From Amphirosellinia nigrospora (taxonomy: Eukaryota > Ascomycota > Sordariomycetes > Xylariales > Xylariaceae): a DNA stretch of 64,000 nucleotides. The notes under the pieces are model-generated. The model was not told the DNA's origin, searched no databases, and worked only from the letters and a program-made list of their open reading frames with translations. Position 1 is the first letter of the stretch, and each line of letters begins with the position of its first letter. Made by a program: the position numbers and the translations under genes. Below are positions 1 to 12,237 of this stretch, piece by piece. The stretch spans positions 10,302,193 through 10,366,192 of the forward strand of contig SCHM01000001.1 in assembly GCA_004123355.1 (NCBI GenBank), in the 5' to 3' direction.

Positions 1-808
1 GTTTAAATGGCGGTAAACATAGCAATCAGCTTATGTGTGACTACAGCTAGACTTAAGAACTAGATGCATGTTTTGTTATACTGAACACCCAGATAAAACT
101 CATCATGCTGAAGACTGTCAAAGTCATTTACTGGTCTTCAGGGCTGACGTAAAGTCAAAGCCCCGCCAGGTGAAAATAATCCGTCTTCTGTGCCAAAATA
201 TCTCCGTTTTGCGTCTGCTGCTTTCAGCTCCTCGTCACGACGATTAGCCGTGGCGAAGATGTCGATGTTGATCTACCCCTCATCGGTAGAGATGAATCCA
301 TGTTTGTGGGGCCAGGGAACTGGCTTCGGTTGAAACAAGTTGCAATTGAGAAACTTTCATGAACCTCATGTCTTTTATATTGTGATAGAGTACGTAAGGT
401 AAACCTGACTCGTGGCAGATTGGAGCTTGGATTTCATGAACATTCTTGGATGGGTTTAATCGCAAATCAACATATCGGCATTTCGGGGTCTTCGGAACGG
501 ATGTAGCATTAGACAATACCAAACTCCGGAATGGTTGACACCCCTCTTCTTTCGTTCACACGGCTATATCTTTGATGTCCATATAGTCCGCAATTCAAAT
601 GGCCGCTCGGGGCCTTTTCTCCTACGTACGGGTTTCCCGCCTAGATCGCATGTGTTCCGAGGTTTGACTAACCCCAATCACGCCCGCGCCCTCGTCACTT
701 CTCCATTTCGCCTATCTAGGTACTCTTTGACCACAACTCCTTGCGCCTGGAGAACTGAACATAGCCCCTTTCCATATTCCCAACGTTCTTTCAATTCAAC
801 TTCTAAAA
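1..808. other. intergenic, no recognisable gene
   Basis: No reading frame here matches a family I recognise. The right end lies directly upstream of the thiamine-diphosphate enzyme and probably holds its promoter and 5' leader. Confidence 0.5.
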
Positions 809-2842
809 ATGCTTCCGAAGGGTAAGTACTTTTTTTTTAATTCCCATCTAGATTTGAAAGACCACAGTGCTAATGTGCCAACTAGGTACACAACTGCTTT
901 CGCTCTGTTTGAAGGACTCTGGGAGGTACGTTTCGCCTTATGTCCATGGGACGCAGTTAATGCTTACTTGCCTTGAAGGCTGGGATAACAACATGCTTTG
1001 TCAATGTTGGGTCCGATCATCCGTCCATCATCGAGGCGATTGTAAAGGGTAAGAGAGAGCGGCCGGACCGTTGGCCTAAGATGATTACTTGCCCTTCTGA
1101 AATCACCGCAATCTCCATGGCCGATGGGTATGCACGAGTAACAGGACGACCACAAGCTGTTGTCGTACACGTCGACGTAGGTACCCAGGCTCTTGGGCAG
1201 GGTATCCATAACGCAAGCATCGGCCGTGTTCCGGTCTTGATATTTGCTGGCTTGTGCCCATACACTGAGTCCGGGGAGCTTCTGGGCTCTCGCACGGAAT
1301 ACATGCACTGGCTGCAGGAAGCCCCTGATCAGAAAGCCATTGTGCGGCAATATTGTAGGTATACGGGCGAAGTTCGCACCGGACTCAATGTCAAACAAAC
1401 AATCGGACGTGCTCTGCAGTTCGCTGGTTCTGCGCCCAAAGGCCCGGTCTATATCGCAGGCGCACGAGAAGTACTTGCAGAAACGATTCAGCCGTATTCG
1501 CTTCAACAAGACCAATGGGTGCCCATCGGGCCGACTGCGCTCCCATCAGATGCTGTTCGCGATATTGCCACCGCGCTGATTCAAGCCGAGCGCCCTCTCA
1601 TCATAACGGGATACTCCGGCCGAGACCGACGAACGACTGATTTGCTCGTCGCCCTCGCAGACCTTGTCCCAGGGATACGCGTGCACGACACCGGCGAGTG
1701 ACATGTGTTTCCCCTTTTCACATATCGCGTCCGAAGGTTCTCGCTTCAGCACGCACGAGTGCACGAAAGATGCCGATGTCATTCTTCTCTTGGACTGCGA
1801 TGTCCCTTGGATCCCATCCCGCAACCCACCTCCCAAAGATGCAAAGATATACCACATAGACATCGATCCTCTTAACCAACAGATTCCGGTTTCTTTTTTC
1901 CCCGCTCACGGACGGTGGAAAGCGGACTCCCACACGGCTCTTACGCAGTTACTTGGCCACATGAAATGTGACGATTCGGTTATCGCTACGCTTCAAGATC
2001 CGAAATATGCGCTTCGCAGAGATGCGCGGGCCGCTTTGCACAAGCAGCGGTTAACTGAGATTGCTTCGGAACTTCGTCTAGATGACGAGGGAAAACTAGA
2101 CGCACATAACGTCGGCGGCCTCCTAAAAACGATGCTCCCGGATTCGACGACATTCGTCGTTCGATGCTGTGACTTCGGCCGGCCAGATACTTTTTCGACC
2201 AGCTACAACCCGACCGCCCGGGAAGCTGGATTAATTGCGGCGGCACGGGGATAGGGTGGAGTAATGGTGCGGCTTTGGGTGTAAAGATGGCATTGGCAGA
2301 TACCGAGAGAGATGAAGGTCGTAGTGAGCCGAGCCTGGTTTGCCAGGTCGTCGGCGACGGCAGTTTTATGTGTGCTGCGCCTCTACGGCATTGTGGGTTG
2401 GTAGCAAGTACGAGATTCCGATTTTGACTGTTGTGCTAAATAATGGGGGTAAGTTCGCTTTGATTATTCATCTCGCTTCGAATCCATCACGCTTGTAGAG
2501 TGTGAATAGTCATCTGAACACATAGGAATTTCGTATGTACTGATTCTTTGCTCTGCGTAGGCTGGAAGGCCCCTCGAAACTCGACCAGATCGTCTATCCA
2601 GGTTAATACATCTGCGTCGACGATGAGATCAACACGTCTTTTGCCCGACGCCCAACTATGCTGCTCTGGCAGAGGCGGCAACTGGGTCAGAAGTTGTCGG
2701 CGACAACGACCCCGGTAACTCAAGGAAGTGGATGCACGGCGTACGGGTGAAAACTGTAGGGGAATTAAAACACGCACTTCAGCTTGCGCGAGTTAGAGTG
2801 GGGGAGGTAGGAAAAGGAATGCTGATTGAGGTTTTAATGTAG
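809..2842 (+). CDS. thiamine-diphosphate-dependent enzyme, acetolactate-synthase-like, frame-broken
   Basis: The product resembles fungal acetolactate synthase/benzoylformate decarboxylase-type enzymes, which use thiamine diphosphate and Mg to make or break C-C bonds next to a carbonyl. The exact substrate cannot be read. The start encodes MLPKG, then an intron at 822-885, a short exon to 925, and an intron at 926-978. The cofactor-activating Glu lies in CPSEITAISMADGYAR. The Mg/ThDP motif begins at VVGDGSF and ends at VLNNGG, just before an intron at 2449-2560. The C-terminus ends LIEVLM. The conserved protein must change frame near 885, 1695, 2240, 2385 and 2640, each by one base. This is either a decayed gene or, given the same pattern in essential neighbours, consensus error. 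Family assignment is firm; substrate and functional state are not. Confidence 0.75.
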
Positions 2843-2887
2843 ACGACTTGACATTGATAGCCCTTTATACACGCAATCGCCCATCCA

Positions 2888-4212
2888 TTAAATCACGGCC
2901 ATATGAGCCTCCAAGGAATCCTCACTTTCTAATTTGATACTAACTCCCGGGGCAATGAAGAATATGAAGCCCGTGGATAGATCAAACTTTTTGCCATCAC
3001 CATGCAAGTTACCTTTGCCCGATGTGCATATTAGGACGCCTGGCCCTTCACTCGCGCTGATCTCCTCGCTCTCATCCCCTTTCATAACTGTCCTAAGCAT
3101 ATCAAACTCGCCAATTGGCGGCTTGTACACCACAGTTTTACCGTTCTTACTCTTCTCGCTCGGGTTGCTGGGGAGAATGACGTCCTCTTTGCTGTGCGCC
3201 TTGAATGTCAATGTGTCGGCAAATGTGTCAACATTATTCCTGTCCGCTGGGGGACAGAACCCGACATTCAGCACGTTATTTGAACGAGCCATGCATTCTA
3301 CAATGTCACCAGCAAGATACGCATGAATACCATCGGCGGGGATGAAAATGGCATCTCCAGGTTGGAACACCACTACAACACTCGGAGTCAGTTACTACTG
3401 TTCAGAACATGAATTGTGAGAGTTTCAGTGCTTTGAAGACGCCAAAATAAGGAAGGAAGATGGTTCCGAGAATTACGCACTATAGTTCATGCATAGGAGC
3501 GCGACAAGACTTCCAGCGTCTTCAGGGCCATATTGGTCCTGCAGTCGTGGTAACAGGTCCAAGATATATGCTGCGTCTCCAAGCTCGCTTGCGGGGATTT
3601 GGGAGAGGTCTGCTTGTATCGATTTCACAGTATCAAGGTCGAGCTTCAGTAGTTCACGTGTGGCGTTCCTCAATGTCTCGTTCGTCCACTTGTCTGGCCC
3701 CCCAACGTTGAATCTCTTTAGAAGCGTGAGGTCAAAGAGGGGTGCGACCTCGTCTAATGGTTTGAACCCGGCGAAGACCTCGAATTTGGACAGCGCGAGA
3801 GCGATCTCCGGCTTGTGATTGGCGTCGGTAAACCTCTCCGGGTCCTTCTCCCGCAACTTCGCTGCGAGGTCTTTGTTGGGGTGGATCTGCAGGGGTAGGG
3901 CCTTCGCTATGGACAATATCTTCGGGAGGTACGGTAATTGCGCGTCAAACTGCGCGATGACCTTCTCGCCGAGGAGTCGATCTTTGTCGCGCTGGAGAAC
4001 TTCGGCTAAGGGTTCGCCAGTATCGAGCTTGCGGGCCGGGAAATCCGGGTAGTCCCCAAACCACATCTCTGAATAGTTCTTCTCTGGGTCGATTTTGAAG
4101 CCGCCCCTGGCGTCTTCTCGCAAAGTCTGGCTGCCAATGAGTCGGATCCCTTCTTGCCCCAGGGATACTCATTGCAGGTCCCAGCTAACTGGAATACGAG
4201 CTCTGACGACAT
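2888..4212 (-). CDS. PMI40: mannose-6-phosphate isomerase, class I
   Basis: Interconverts fructose-6-phosphate and mannose-6-phosphate in the cytosol, supplying GDP-mannose for cell wall and glycosylation. The N-terminus carries NEYPWGKKGSDSLAA. The zinc/active-site segments LQIHPNKDLA and NHKPEIALAL follow, then QPGDAIFIPADGIHAY in the second exon, all diagnostic of type I isomerases. There is one intron at 3373-3480 that splits an ATG codon (exons 4212-3481 and 3372-2888). That intron is a member of the introner-like family described below. The frame must shift by one base near 4115, between LCEKTPG and GFKIDPEKNYSEMW, in a G-rich run. Total length near 430 residues fits the family. Confidence 0.92.
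3373..3480 (-). repeat. introner-like intron copy 1 (in mannose-6-phosphate isomerase)
   Basis: A 108-bp intron starting GTGCGTAATTCTCGGAACC and ending in AACTGACTCCGAGTG-TTGTAG. Both ends match the introns at 8919-9065, 6016-6170 and 37679-37820, although the host genes are unrelated. The 3' motif contains the CTGAC branch site. Phase 1 insertion. Confidence 0.85.
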
Positions 4213-5425
4213 TGAGGTGCTGATTGTTGATGTGGCGTGTCGTGTCTAGGTGGGAGATCAGGCAACTATACTGTCAATGAAACAAATTTGTGTGCGCCTG
4301 AAAAAGATGAATATATTTTCGTTATTGGTTTTGTGTTATGGCTATATGAGGAGTTATTTCCAACTAATGAATGTAAAATAGAAGTTTTGATTGCTGTTCT
4401 TGTTATTCGCCTTGGCTTCTACCACAGGTCAAAACCTCAAATGCATGATGTCTTGATGTCGTCATAGGCAAGTAGATAGAGGACAGAAGAACTGGGACTT
4501 GTGGAACTACTCTACACGGATGCTCTCCATGGCATACAGGACCGGTCGTTGTTCAATCACCTCTCCGTATATGGGGTGGAACGCGCGTTCAACACAGGAA
4601 GACATGTTTCGCCAGATGTTTGAATGTTGAGGGTCATGCTCATTTGTATATAGTAGGTAGTGGATTAGCGTCGTTGACGTAATGCCTCCAACACACAAAC
4701 TACTAGGAAATGAGTTGCAGGGAACACTTAGGTGGAGTGGAAACACCATTGAAACGAATGCTGATGATCGCGGAAAATAATATTAAGGCTTACAATAATC
4801 AATCCGAAGAAATCCTTTTGACAAGACATCGTTCTTTCATGCGACATCGTACACGACTTAAAGTACACTAAAGCCGATTCGACCCGAGGCCGCGGTTGAG
4901 ATCAGATCGATGAGATCCCCACCAGAGATCTGTGGAGCGCGCGTGTTGACTCGTGCCAAGGAAAACTATTGAGGCTTACGTATGACCCTCAGCTTTTCCT
5001 CAATAGTCCCGATCTCACAGAGTAGGTGTAATTCTCCGGGAGCGGGGGTTTTGAAGGGCGATTGATGCCGAAAAGAATTACGGAATGAGGATCGTGGTAG
5101 TTGTGAGTCAACAACAAACAAAGAGAGCCACAATGCTGCTTTGAAGGGCATTCTATTAGCGTTCTCTTTAAGTAGTACAGCTTCAAACAATCGGCCCTCG
5201 GTCAGCCTCCGACGTCATCCCCACTAGACCAACGAATGGCTCCATCGCACAAGCAGCGAAACAAGATGGCCAGCGCTGTGAAGTCTGGTTGTGACGCAGC
5301 GATGGAGCTGAGAGCTGAACCACCTTCGTAGAAAAAGTGGGAAGTATGTAAATGCTCTATACGTAAACAGGTAGACAGTCGGATAGCATTGTCTTCCCTC
5401 TTATTATGTCTTAAGGTACTGCAAG
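4213..5425. other. intergenic, no recognisable gene
   Basis: About 1.2 kb between the divergent isomerase and DUF3292 genes. Short frames on both strands show no conserved motif. It presumably contains both promoters. Confidence 0.5.
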
Positions 5426-7955
5426 ATGTCGGCATTTGAAAAGAACAAGAGGACAACGCCGCTCGGCGTATACAGCAGTTGTTAATGTGTTGCCTGTTCC
5501 CGCGACAACAGCACCCGTAACTAGCCCGGACGACCACGACCTCGCGAATAGCATGACCGAGGAGCCAACGTTATCTCATTCACTTGCCATGGCTGACCAC
5601 GATGAGAAGGGGTTCGTACAGCACCCTCGCGACGAGGAGGTGGCCGATCTCGGGTGGAATCAGAAGAAAGAGCAGATACCTGCCCCCTTGGTTGGCGGGT
5701 TGGGGAATGAGGATCTCTGGCTTCTTATCCGACGATTCAATAAGGTGTGTCCAAGGTTCTCGCCGGCAGACGAGTCCAACTGACCGGTTTCAGCAAATGT
5801 ATCACGTGAAAGAGGTTCCGTCCACAGTTCCTGGGGATCTCGACCTCAATATCTCAGATGAGGAGGAGTTTTCGCCGGATAAGCTGAGAGCTACCGTGGA
5901 AAGGTTTTACATGACGTACGCACCTTGACCTAGGTTATAGCCCTTCAGTTTAGTTGAAGAGTATCTAACATTTGGATCTCCAGGGTTGTCATCGGTTTAT
6001 TGGCAACAGTAAAGCGTAAGAACTTCGAATGCCATTTTCTTCCGGTTTTAACAACTTATGGGGTATAAGATTTCTCTCTTGGACTGGGATAGTCTCGAGA
6101 AACATCTGAAACCATTATCAATCATATAAATCAGGCTCTGAATGGCAATAGCTGACTCCGACTGTTCTAGATATTGCCAGGCTCCGATCATGGCGCGAAA
6201 CTCGAAGGACGGCTTGTTTCTGTCTCGTATGTATCTCTCCACTATGGCCCCCCAATGACCTTAATGCTGATAGACATTTACAGGCGTACTTCGTCGCGTG
6301 GCTATTCAACTTTATCACTCCACTTTTCATCGCGACCTTAATCAGTCTAATTATCTACCCGCACTCTCGCGGAGTTCTCTTCCCGCCAGCCCCTATCGCA
6401 CTTGTTGATGCGAAATCTGGCGGCGTACAGAAGCCTAAGGCAGGTGTTCTCGGTAGCCTTGAGAGCGCTACTGGGGCGCCCGAGAATCATAAGGGTGAAG
6501 CTGTTGAGCAGTACGTATTATTCTTGTTAATCTTTTCCCGCCAGGGCCGAGTCTTTTCCTCGTTCATCCGGCGTCTTTCAGTGCCTTTCTGGCTTCTTAC
6601 GCATTGACGACAAGCACAAACGCTGATACCGTTTACCAGGGAAGCATCTAATTTCTTCAACGGCTTCACAGCTGTCGTTGTCACAAGCGCCACGGGCAAA
6701 AATCCACAAGCAAACCCACAAACAGACGGAGAGAACTCGGCTGAGGCTCATGTGCCAGACCCAACAGGTCTAACCGCGTCTGCGGTCCAAGCCAAAGACG
6801 TAGCAGCGGGCGGCCAGAAAGGGTCCAAGCATGACAAGACCAAGGTACCGGTCGAGAATGCCATTTGGAGCAAGATGCGGCCGATCATGCACGGCATCAC
6901 CGATGTTGCCGATACCTGGGAGCGGTTGGGGAATGCGTTGTCGCCGACACCACCGTTCCCGCAAGACACATACCGGATCCGACTCGCGGGGCTCGTGGCA
7001 CCGTTGCTTATAGTATCGCTCTTCGTCACGTCGTATGCGTTCGTCAAGGGCGCCACCTTCGGGTTGGGATTTGCATTCTTTGGCGATCCGATCATTACGC
7101 CCGGCCTGCGCTGGCTGAACAGGCAGTACCCACAGTGGCAGAAATTGCTCGAGATGCGTAATACGGTGCTTAAGGGGGTTCCAACTAATGCGCAGCTCAC
7201 GCTCACGTTACTTCGTGTGGGCGAGGCGAACAACGCGCCCCTGCCCCCCGCACCCTTCGTCCGCGCACCGCCACCCGACCGTCCGGCCGATATCACTGAC
7301 GCGGAACTGCGCGCGACGGGTGCTGAGCCCCCCTAAATGCTACTGATGCCGAGCTGGAAGCGGCGATGGAGCACGATCCCACCACGGCGCACGAGACGGC
7401 CGGGCCTGATATCGATGCGGCGAAGAGCGGTCACCACAGGAAAGGCAGCAAGATCATTGGGGTGTTGAAGAGTGCCGTGAAAGGTACCGTCAAGGGTGTC
7501 ATCGCAAGCGACGCGGCGCGCGCCAAGGCGGGCTCTCAACCCGCTAAGAACCGTCTCGGTGTCGTCCCTCCCCCAAAGCTGAACTATTGTCGGGCCCCGT
7601 AGATTTCAAGGGACGGTATGACGGCCGGAAAGGGCGGGTATACATCGCCACGAAATCGACTATCCCTGCTGTGGGTTTTAGTACGGATGTGACAACGGAG
7701 TCCGCGGATGGGGAAGGGGAGCTGCATCCCTTGTGGAGCATCGCGATTGGTGATATCAAGGAGCTGAAGAAGATTGGGGGTTACGGATGGAAGGCGAAGC
7801 TAATAGTTGGTTGGTCCCTAGGTCGCGAGGTGCACGATGGGCTAGAAATTACGGATCGTCAAGGGAATGTTAGACGCATTACTGCACTCCCGCTGCGGGA
7901 TGAGTTGTTTAATCGGCTGGTTGCCATCGGAGGGCAGAAATGGGAGGCCTGGTGA
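5426..7955 (+). CDS. DUF3292-family membrane protein
   Basis: A fungal membrane protein of unknown function. The N-terminal part has DDHDLANSMTEEPTL and LVGGLGNEDLW. It is followed by LDLNISDEEEFSPDKL and two hydrophobic regions: FVAWLFNFITPLFIATLISL, and PLLIVSLFVTSYAFVKGATF near the middle. LKGVPTNAQLTLTLLRVGEA precedes a basic, low-complexity linker. The C-terminal domain contains KGRVYIATKSTIPAVGF and resembles a lipid- or membrane-binding fold, although I cannot prove that. Introns lie near 5744-5792, at 5916-5983, 6016-6170 (introner-like), 6227-6283 and 6511-6639; the exon at 5984-6015 is only 32 bp. Frame shifts are needed near 5470, at the C run at 7328 and at the C run near 7570. 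The start could instead be 5436. Confidence 0.8.
6016..6170 (+). repeat. introner-like intron copy 2 (in DUF3292 gene)
   Basis: A 155-bp intron starting GTAAGAACTTCGAATGCCAT and ending in AGCTGACTCCGACTGTTCTAG. It is the most diverged of the four related introns, but aligns with the 37679-37820 copy over the first ~45 and last ~25 bases. It splits a His codon (C|AT), phase 1. Confidence 0.8.
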
Positions 7956-8643
7956 GATATTAATGATATTGGAATCGATATGTTTAAGCGTTATCTGACT
8001 TTGTGTGCGTTAGTGCTCGGTCCTGGATTAGTTCCGTTGATGTTCTAATTACGTGCACCAGTGCGATGCGAGTATGGCATCTGGTTTAAGTAAGGTGTTT
8101 GGGCGTATCGTGGTTATTGCTTTGAGGTTATCAGACTTCTTGATTTTGTGCAAACGATACCCCTATTGAGCTTTTAGGCAGGAGGCGGATACACTGATTA
8201 GGTGCTTAAAAATTAAAGAATAGATGTTGAGTATAGTACTCATGATAATATGAACACACTTGACTTCTCCTCTTCTCATTCTCTCTCGACTATGATAGAA
8301 CATTACACTTGAATCCCGAATTATGAACGGAGGGAAAAATGTGCTGTAGGAGAGGGACGTCGAATTGTGCTCATAGCTCTCGGAATCAACGGATTCAATA
8401 TGATATCAGACAACTGCGAAGTTGACATTTCATAGAGTAGTTTTGCAAATCCTTGTTTTATAATTCCGGTAACTTTATCTTCGGATCTATTTTAGAAGTG
8501 CTAAATCTTTACGCCCAGGACACTTCATACTCAGCTCACCAGTTAAATAGACACCTGCCATGAGTACGCCTACGGAGTGATACATCATTCTAAAGTCTGG
8601 GAGCATCTCAAAGGCAGTCGCAATTCCTTAGGAAACTTCATAA
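7956..8643. other. intergenic between convergent genes
   Basis: 3' flanks of the DUF3292 and acetylesterase genes. AT-rich, with no coding signal seen. Confidence 0.5.
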
Positions 8644-9975
8644 CTATACAGGGATCGTGCCATTAGAAGCAATACAAGGCCCGTATGACGATGTCAGCGA
8701 AGCTGTCGAATTTGTGATTGCCGCACCTAGCGCCGAAGTGCCGCACTTGAGTCCGAGGACGAAGCTTCCTAGAAAAGAATTAGAGTCAATAATGGCTGTA
8801 TTTGAGACATCATCACGAATCTGAAGTTGAGAGATTAAGGTTCGGGTTTTGTAGTTCGAAGAGAAGCTCAGAGTAGATGGGTTTGTCTTGACCTACCAGC
8901 CATCACATTCGCCATGTACTGCATCACTCGGAGTCAGTTATCGGTGTTTAAAATGTGAATTATGAGGTTTTCAGGGGCTGCTAGATACAATCACCTCCCA
9001 AAAAGGAAATAATGTCCTTTGGAAGCTGACAAAACAGGAAGAAAAGACTCCTGGTAATTACATACCGCATCTGTATGAGTGTGATCATTCGGATAGTGGG
9101 CGTTCACCGTCGCCGTCCCGAGCTTGGTCATGGCTTGCGCGGCATATTCGCCGTGGGCCACGTGGTATACGCCTGCTTCTGTGCCTCCAAGCTGGCTTGC
9201 CGCGAGCCTATTCAGGTGATCAGTTCACGAACCAAATGGCCAAAGGGTGCGTGAACTTAGCTACCAGGCGTAGTAGTCAAATCGAGATGGGCCCCAACCA
9301 CATGTACCGCCTTCGCAAATACTGTGATGATAAGTCAGAGTGTAAGATAGAAAGGATAGTATAAATACGACGCAAGGGCGAGATCTCGAAGCGATTTTAG
9401 TCCATCAGCACGGGGATTATAGATACCGCTTACTTATTTGGCGTAGCGGAGCTAAGTATCACTTTCGCCCCTTTAGCTAGGAATAGCTTTGCGGCATTCT
9501 TGTAATAAGCCGGGTACGTTAAGACGGTCTCAGAGACGCCATTATAAACCTGATCATAAGACCAATCAATCAGCCGTCCTCATCTTGTGACCTATCCCAA
9601 CGCAAATCGACAAACCCGCATATCTTACCGTACTGCAAGTCTGGGTTCCGTCACCAAAGCAGTCTGTCCGCCCATTATCTGTGGGAGATAAACTGCCGCC
9701 GTCATTATGGCCGAACTCGACAACAACCCAGTCGCCCGACTTGACAACGTCAGCGATCGCCTGGAAACGCCCCTCTCGCGTAAACGAGCGCGCCGAACGC
9801 CCCCCGATCGCCTTGTTGGAGGCGACGTAGCTGGAGGGCAGACTATATTTCAGGAACTCCCCCAGCCTTCTGTACCGGAGCCCCCGCCGGCTTTGGCCAT
9901 TGTCGAGTCGCCGGCCAGGTACACTGTGGCCGCTGTGGCGGAGCCAAGGAATGAAATCAAGATGGTAGATAGCAT
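8644..9975 (-). CDS. rhamnogalacturonan acetylesterase (SGNH/GDSL, CE12), secreted
   Basis: Removes acetyl groups from the rhamnogalacturonan I backbone of pectin, outside the cell. The start [15 protein letters not shown] is a signal peptide. Block [10 protein letters not shown] holds the nucleophile Ser. The sequence then runs [18 protein letters not shown], then block [11 protein letters not shown], then the catalytic Asp/His pair in YPNDHTHT. It ends [14 protein letters not shown] and NGTIPV. At least five introns are needed; exon 1 runs 9975-9629 and the next begins at 9549. The intron at 8919-9065 is introner-like. A run of five G's near 9858 (minus strand) must hold six to keep GWGEFL in frame. 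Apart from that single break the gene is complete. Neighbours suggest no operon-like partner. Confidence 0.9.
8919..9065 (-). repeat. introner-like intron copy 3 (in rhamnogalacturonan acetylesterase)
   Basis: A 147-bp intron starting GTATGTAATTACC and ending in AACTGACTCCGAGTG-ATGCAG. It lies between the codons for Ala of DHTHTDA and Tyr of YMANVMAG, phase 0. The C-rich/T-rich inner 5' part (TTCTTCCTGTTTTG) matches the fucosidase copy. Confidence 0.85.
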
Positions 9976-10851
9976 GGCGAGTTATAAAGTGGACGGTGTT
10001 GTGGTTGTCAGGTCAAGTCGCAGGAGGTATACTACTGTTAGCTATGAATGATAGTAGTTGTTATATCTAACATGAACAATTGAGGGCGAGTAAGGTATGA
10101 TACGTATTTCTATAATCTGTACAGACATCGAAATCGCCACTCATGCCATTGGAGCGGCTCCGTAGCTAATCTAAGGGTTTGGAGATCTTAAGGTCGATCA
10201 CTGCAACATAATAATTCGGGCTTTCGCGATGAGATAGCCCGTTTCCCCGGCGAGGCCAGGAGGGACGTGTAACATCACTAGGCAGGTTAAATACTCTGGC
10301 TGGGCCTCGATCCTTGGTATAATAATAGGTTCCTGGTGAACTTGCATGGCGGCGGGGAGTGGGAGTGGGCTAAATGGAGGTAGCTCCTCCGGAAGAAATG
10401 AGGTAAAATAATTCAGTTACGGGAGCGTACAGCTCGTGGTAGGACGCTAGCTTCACGCCCTTTGACACGAATTGGTCGTGATATCACTGAAGGACAAAAG
10501 GGTGTTATTCAATTTTTGAGTGGGATGTCGCGTGAATAGGAGAGTCGCGTTTTCGCTGAGCCACTGGAGCTGGCTGTCTTACAAACCGACCTTCTATTAG
10601 CTAGAATATATAGGCCTGCGGGTGGGAGGCGATCTGGAGAAACGTGTGCTTTGAATATAGATCTTGTAATTTGTTATAGTACAAGCGGAGGTGGAATTGA
10701 GCAGAGAACTTGGCAGACTACTATGAGTCTCTCGTCGATCTAACTATAATAATTGATCCACCAAAGAGATTTGGTTCACAATATCAGTCACTTGTTTTAA
10801 AGTTGGAGGAATGAATTAAGAAAGGCATATCAAATTAGTGCTGGTGTGTTA
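9976..10851. other. intergenic, no recognisable gene
   Basis: Upstream region of the acetylesterase and 3' flank of the next minus-strand gene. I see no conserved motif here. Confidence 0.5.
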
Positions 10852-12237
10852 CTAAATCCTCATGCCCGTTGACTCCATATACCCAATGTCACCCTTTCTC
10901 TCCTCCACCGACAAGTCCACTTCTCTGTGCCAGTGTCGGAGGCGGTCGCGTTGTGAAGGCTCATACTCTGGCATTAGCATTAGCGCTCGTCCGAACCCAC
11001 TATTCTCAATTCCTTTGGCCAAGCCAGACAGAGCGTTGTCTACGCGATTCAAGATACTTGCGGTCCGAATGTCAAAATAGAGACCGCAATGTCGCATCTC
11101 TTCTAGCAGGCCGAGAAATCCCGAGAGATCGCCACGACGTGTCCAGTAGATAGCAAGAAGCTCATTGAAGAAGAGCGTGGAGACACCCAAGACGTAGGAC
11201 TCGAGGCCTAGTTCCTTTATACGAGGCAAGATGGAAAATGTTAGAGAGGAGGGCGCGGAGAAGGCGGAGTCAAGGCGTCGAAGTCCAAGCAGCAAGTAGG
11301 CCGGGTATAGAGGGCCGTGAACGTAGAGGCTTAGGTCATGGAGTCGTCGGGATCAGAGAGGCTATTAGATGATGTCGACGTGGTATCAATCTCATCGGCT
11401 TCGGGTCTGGGGTCTGCTTCTGCATCGTGGCTCGACTCTTCTGGTGAATCTGCAGTGTTACGGCGACCGTTTGCCTCGGTCATCGGCGAGGCCTCTGCGT
11501 CGTCATATTCAGGAGCGCTTTTGACTATGCCTAGACGAGCAGGCATGGTAAAGACCTCCTTCTCCAAAATATCCCACAGCTCGAAATCAGAAGCCGCGGA
11601 CATGATCAAGCCCTCAATGCGAGATCTCTCGGGAGCTCGCTTGGCCTCGAGCTCCAGAGTGCGGGAAAAGGTGTGTGCTGGCGACTGCCACTCGCCGTTG
11701 GCGGATTCATCCTCTTCGGGGTGTAACTATTATCTTGTTTTGGATTCGCCTGTTGCTTGATGCCATCGATGGCTCTTTCAGCGGCGCTTCGGAGTGGGGG
11801 TGGAAAACGTAGGAGCGCTTTGGCGCGGTTTTTGGCGGCGCCTGCGAGGAGAGCTGGAGAGGACAGGGTGGATGAGCGGGCTTGGCCGGCATCGTGGGCA
11901 GCTTGCTGCATGATGAGTCTTGTAGACCGAGTGACAGAAGAATCGTCAGGCTCGCCGTCGCCTTTCACAGCTGGCCTGAGGCCGCGGGCTTCGATATCGG
12001 CAAAGATGCGCTCAAAGATCTGGCGCTCGGATGGGGTGATGGTACCCCTGTTCGTGACCTCGGTGGCGGGGACATCTTCGTCGGGCTTGTCGAGCTCGAA
12101 GTCGAAGGAATTGTTCCGTCTTTGGTGCGACGGGCGGTTGCATGGAATGAGCGCGCGATGCCAGCAGATGTGCGATGCGCCGGTATGCGGAGGATGGTTC
12201 TCGTCTGGTAGAGGAAGGGTAGCAAGGTAAAGGACAT
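10852..12237 (-). CDS. Mtf2-like mitochondrial protein
   Basis: Resembles fungal proteins with an Mtf2-type C-terminal domain, which act in mitochondrial mRNA processing or translation in the matrix. The N-terminus MSFTLLPFLYQTRTILRI with RSFHATARR is Arg-rich and lacks acids, as a mitochondrial presequence should. A central region reads PSERQIFERIFADIEARGL. The conserved core is SAASDFELWDILEKEVF, then LSLYVHGPLYPAYLLLGLRR, FSILPRIKELGLESYVLG, and LLEEMRHCGLYFD. The C-terminus is acidic and basic low complexity. The frame shifts by one base near 12115, 11700 and 11330. It is divergent from CMR1 across a 682-bp spacer. Confidence 0.75.

Noticed and set aside
9707-10051. Open plus-strand frame of 114 codons
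   Set aside because: It is antisense to the first exon of the rhamnogalacturonan acetylesterase, whose signal peptide and GDS block are clear.
11757-12230. Long plus-strand frame of 157 codons
   Set aside because: It is antisense to the Mtf2-like gene and has no recognised domain.
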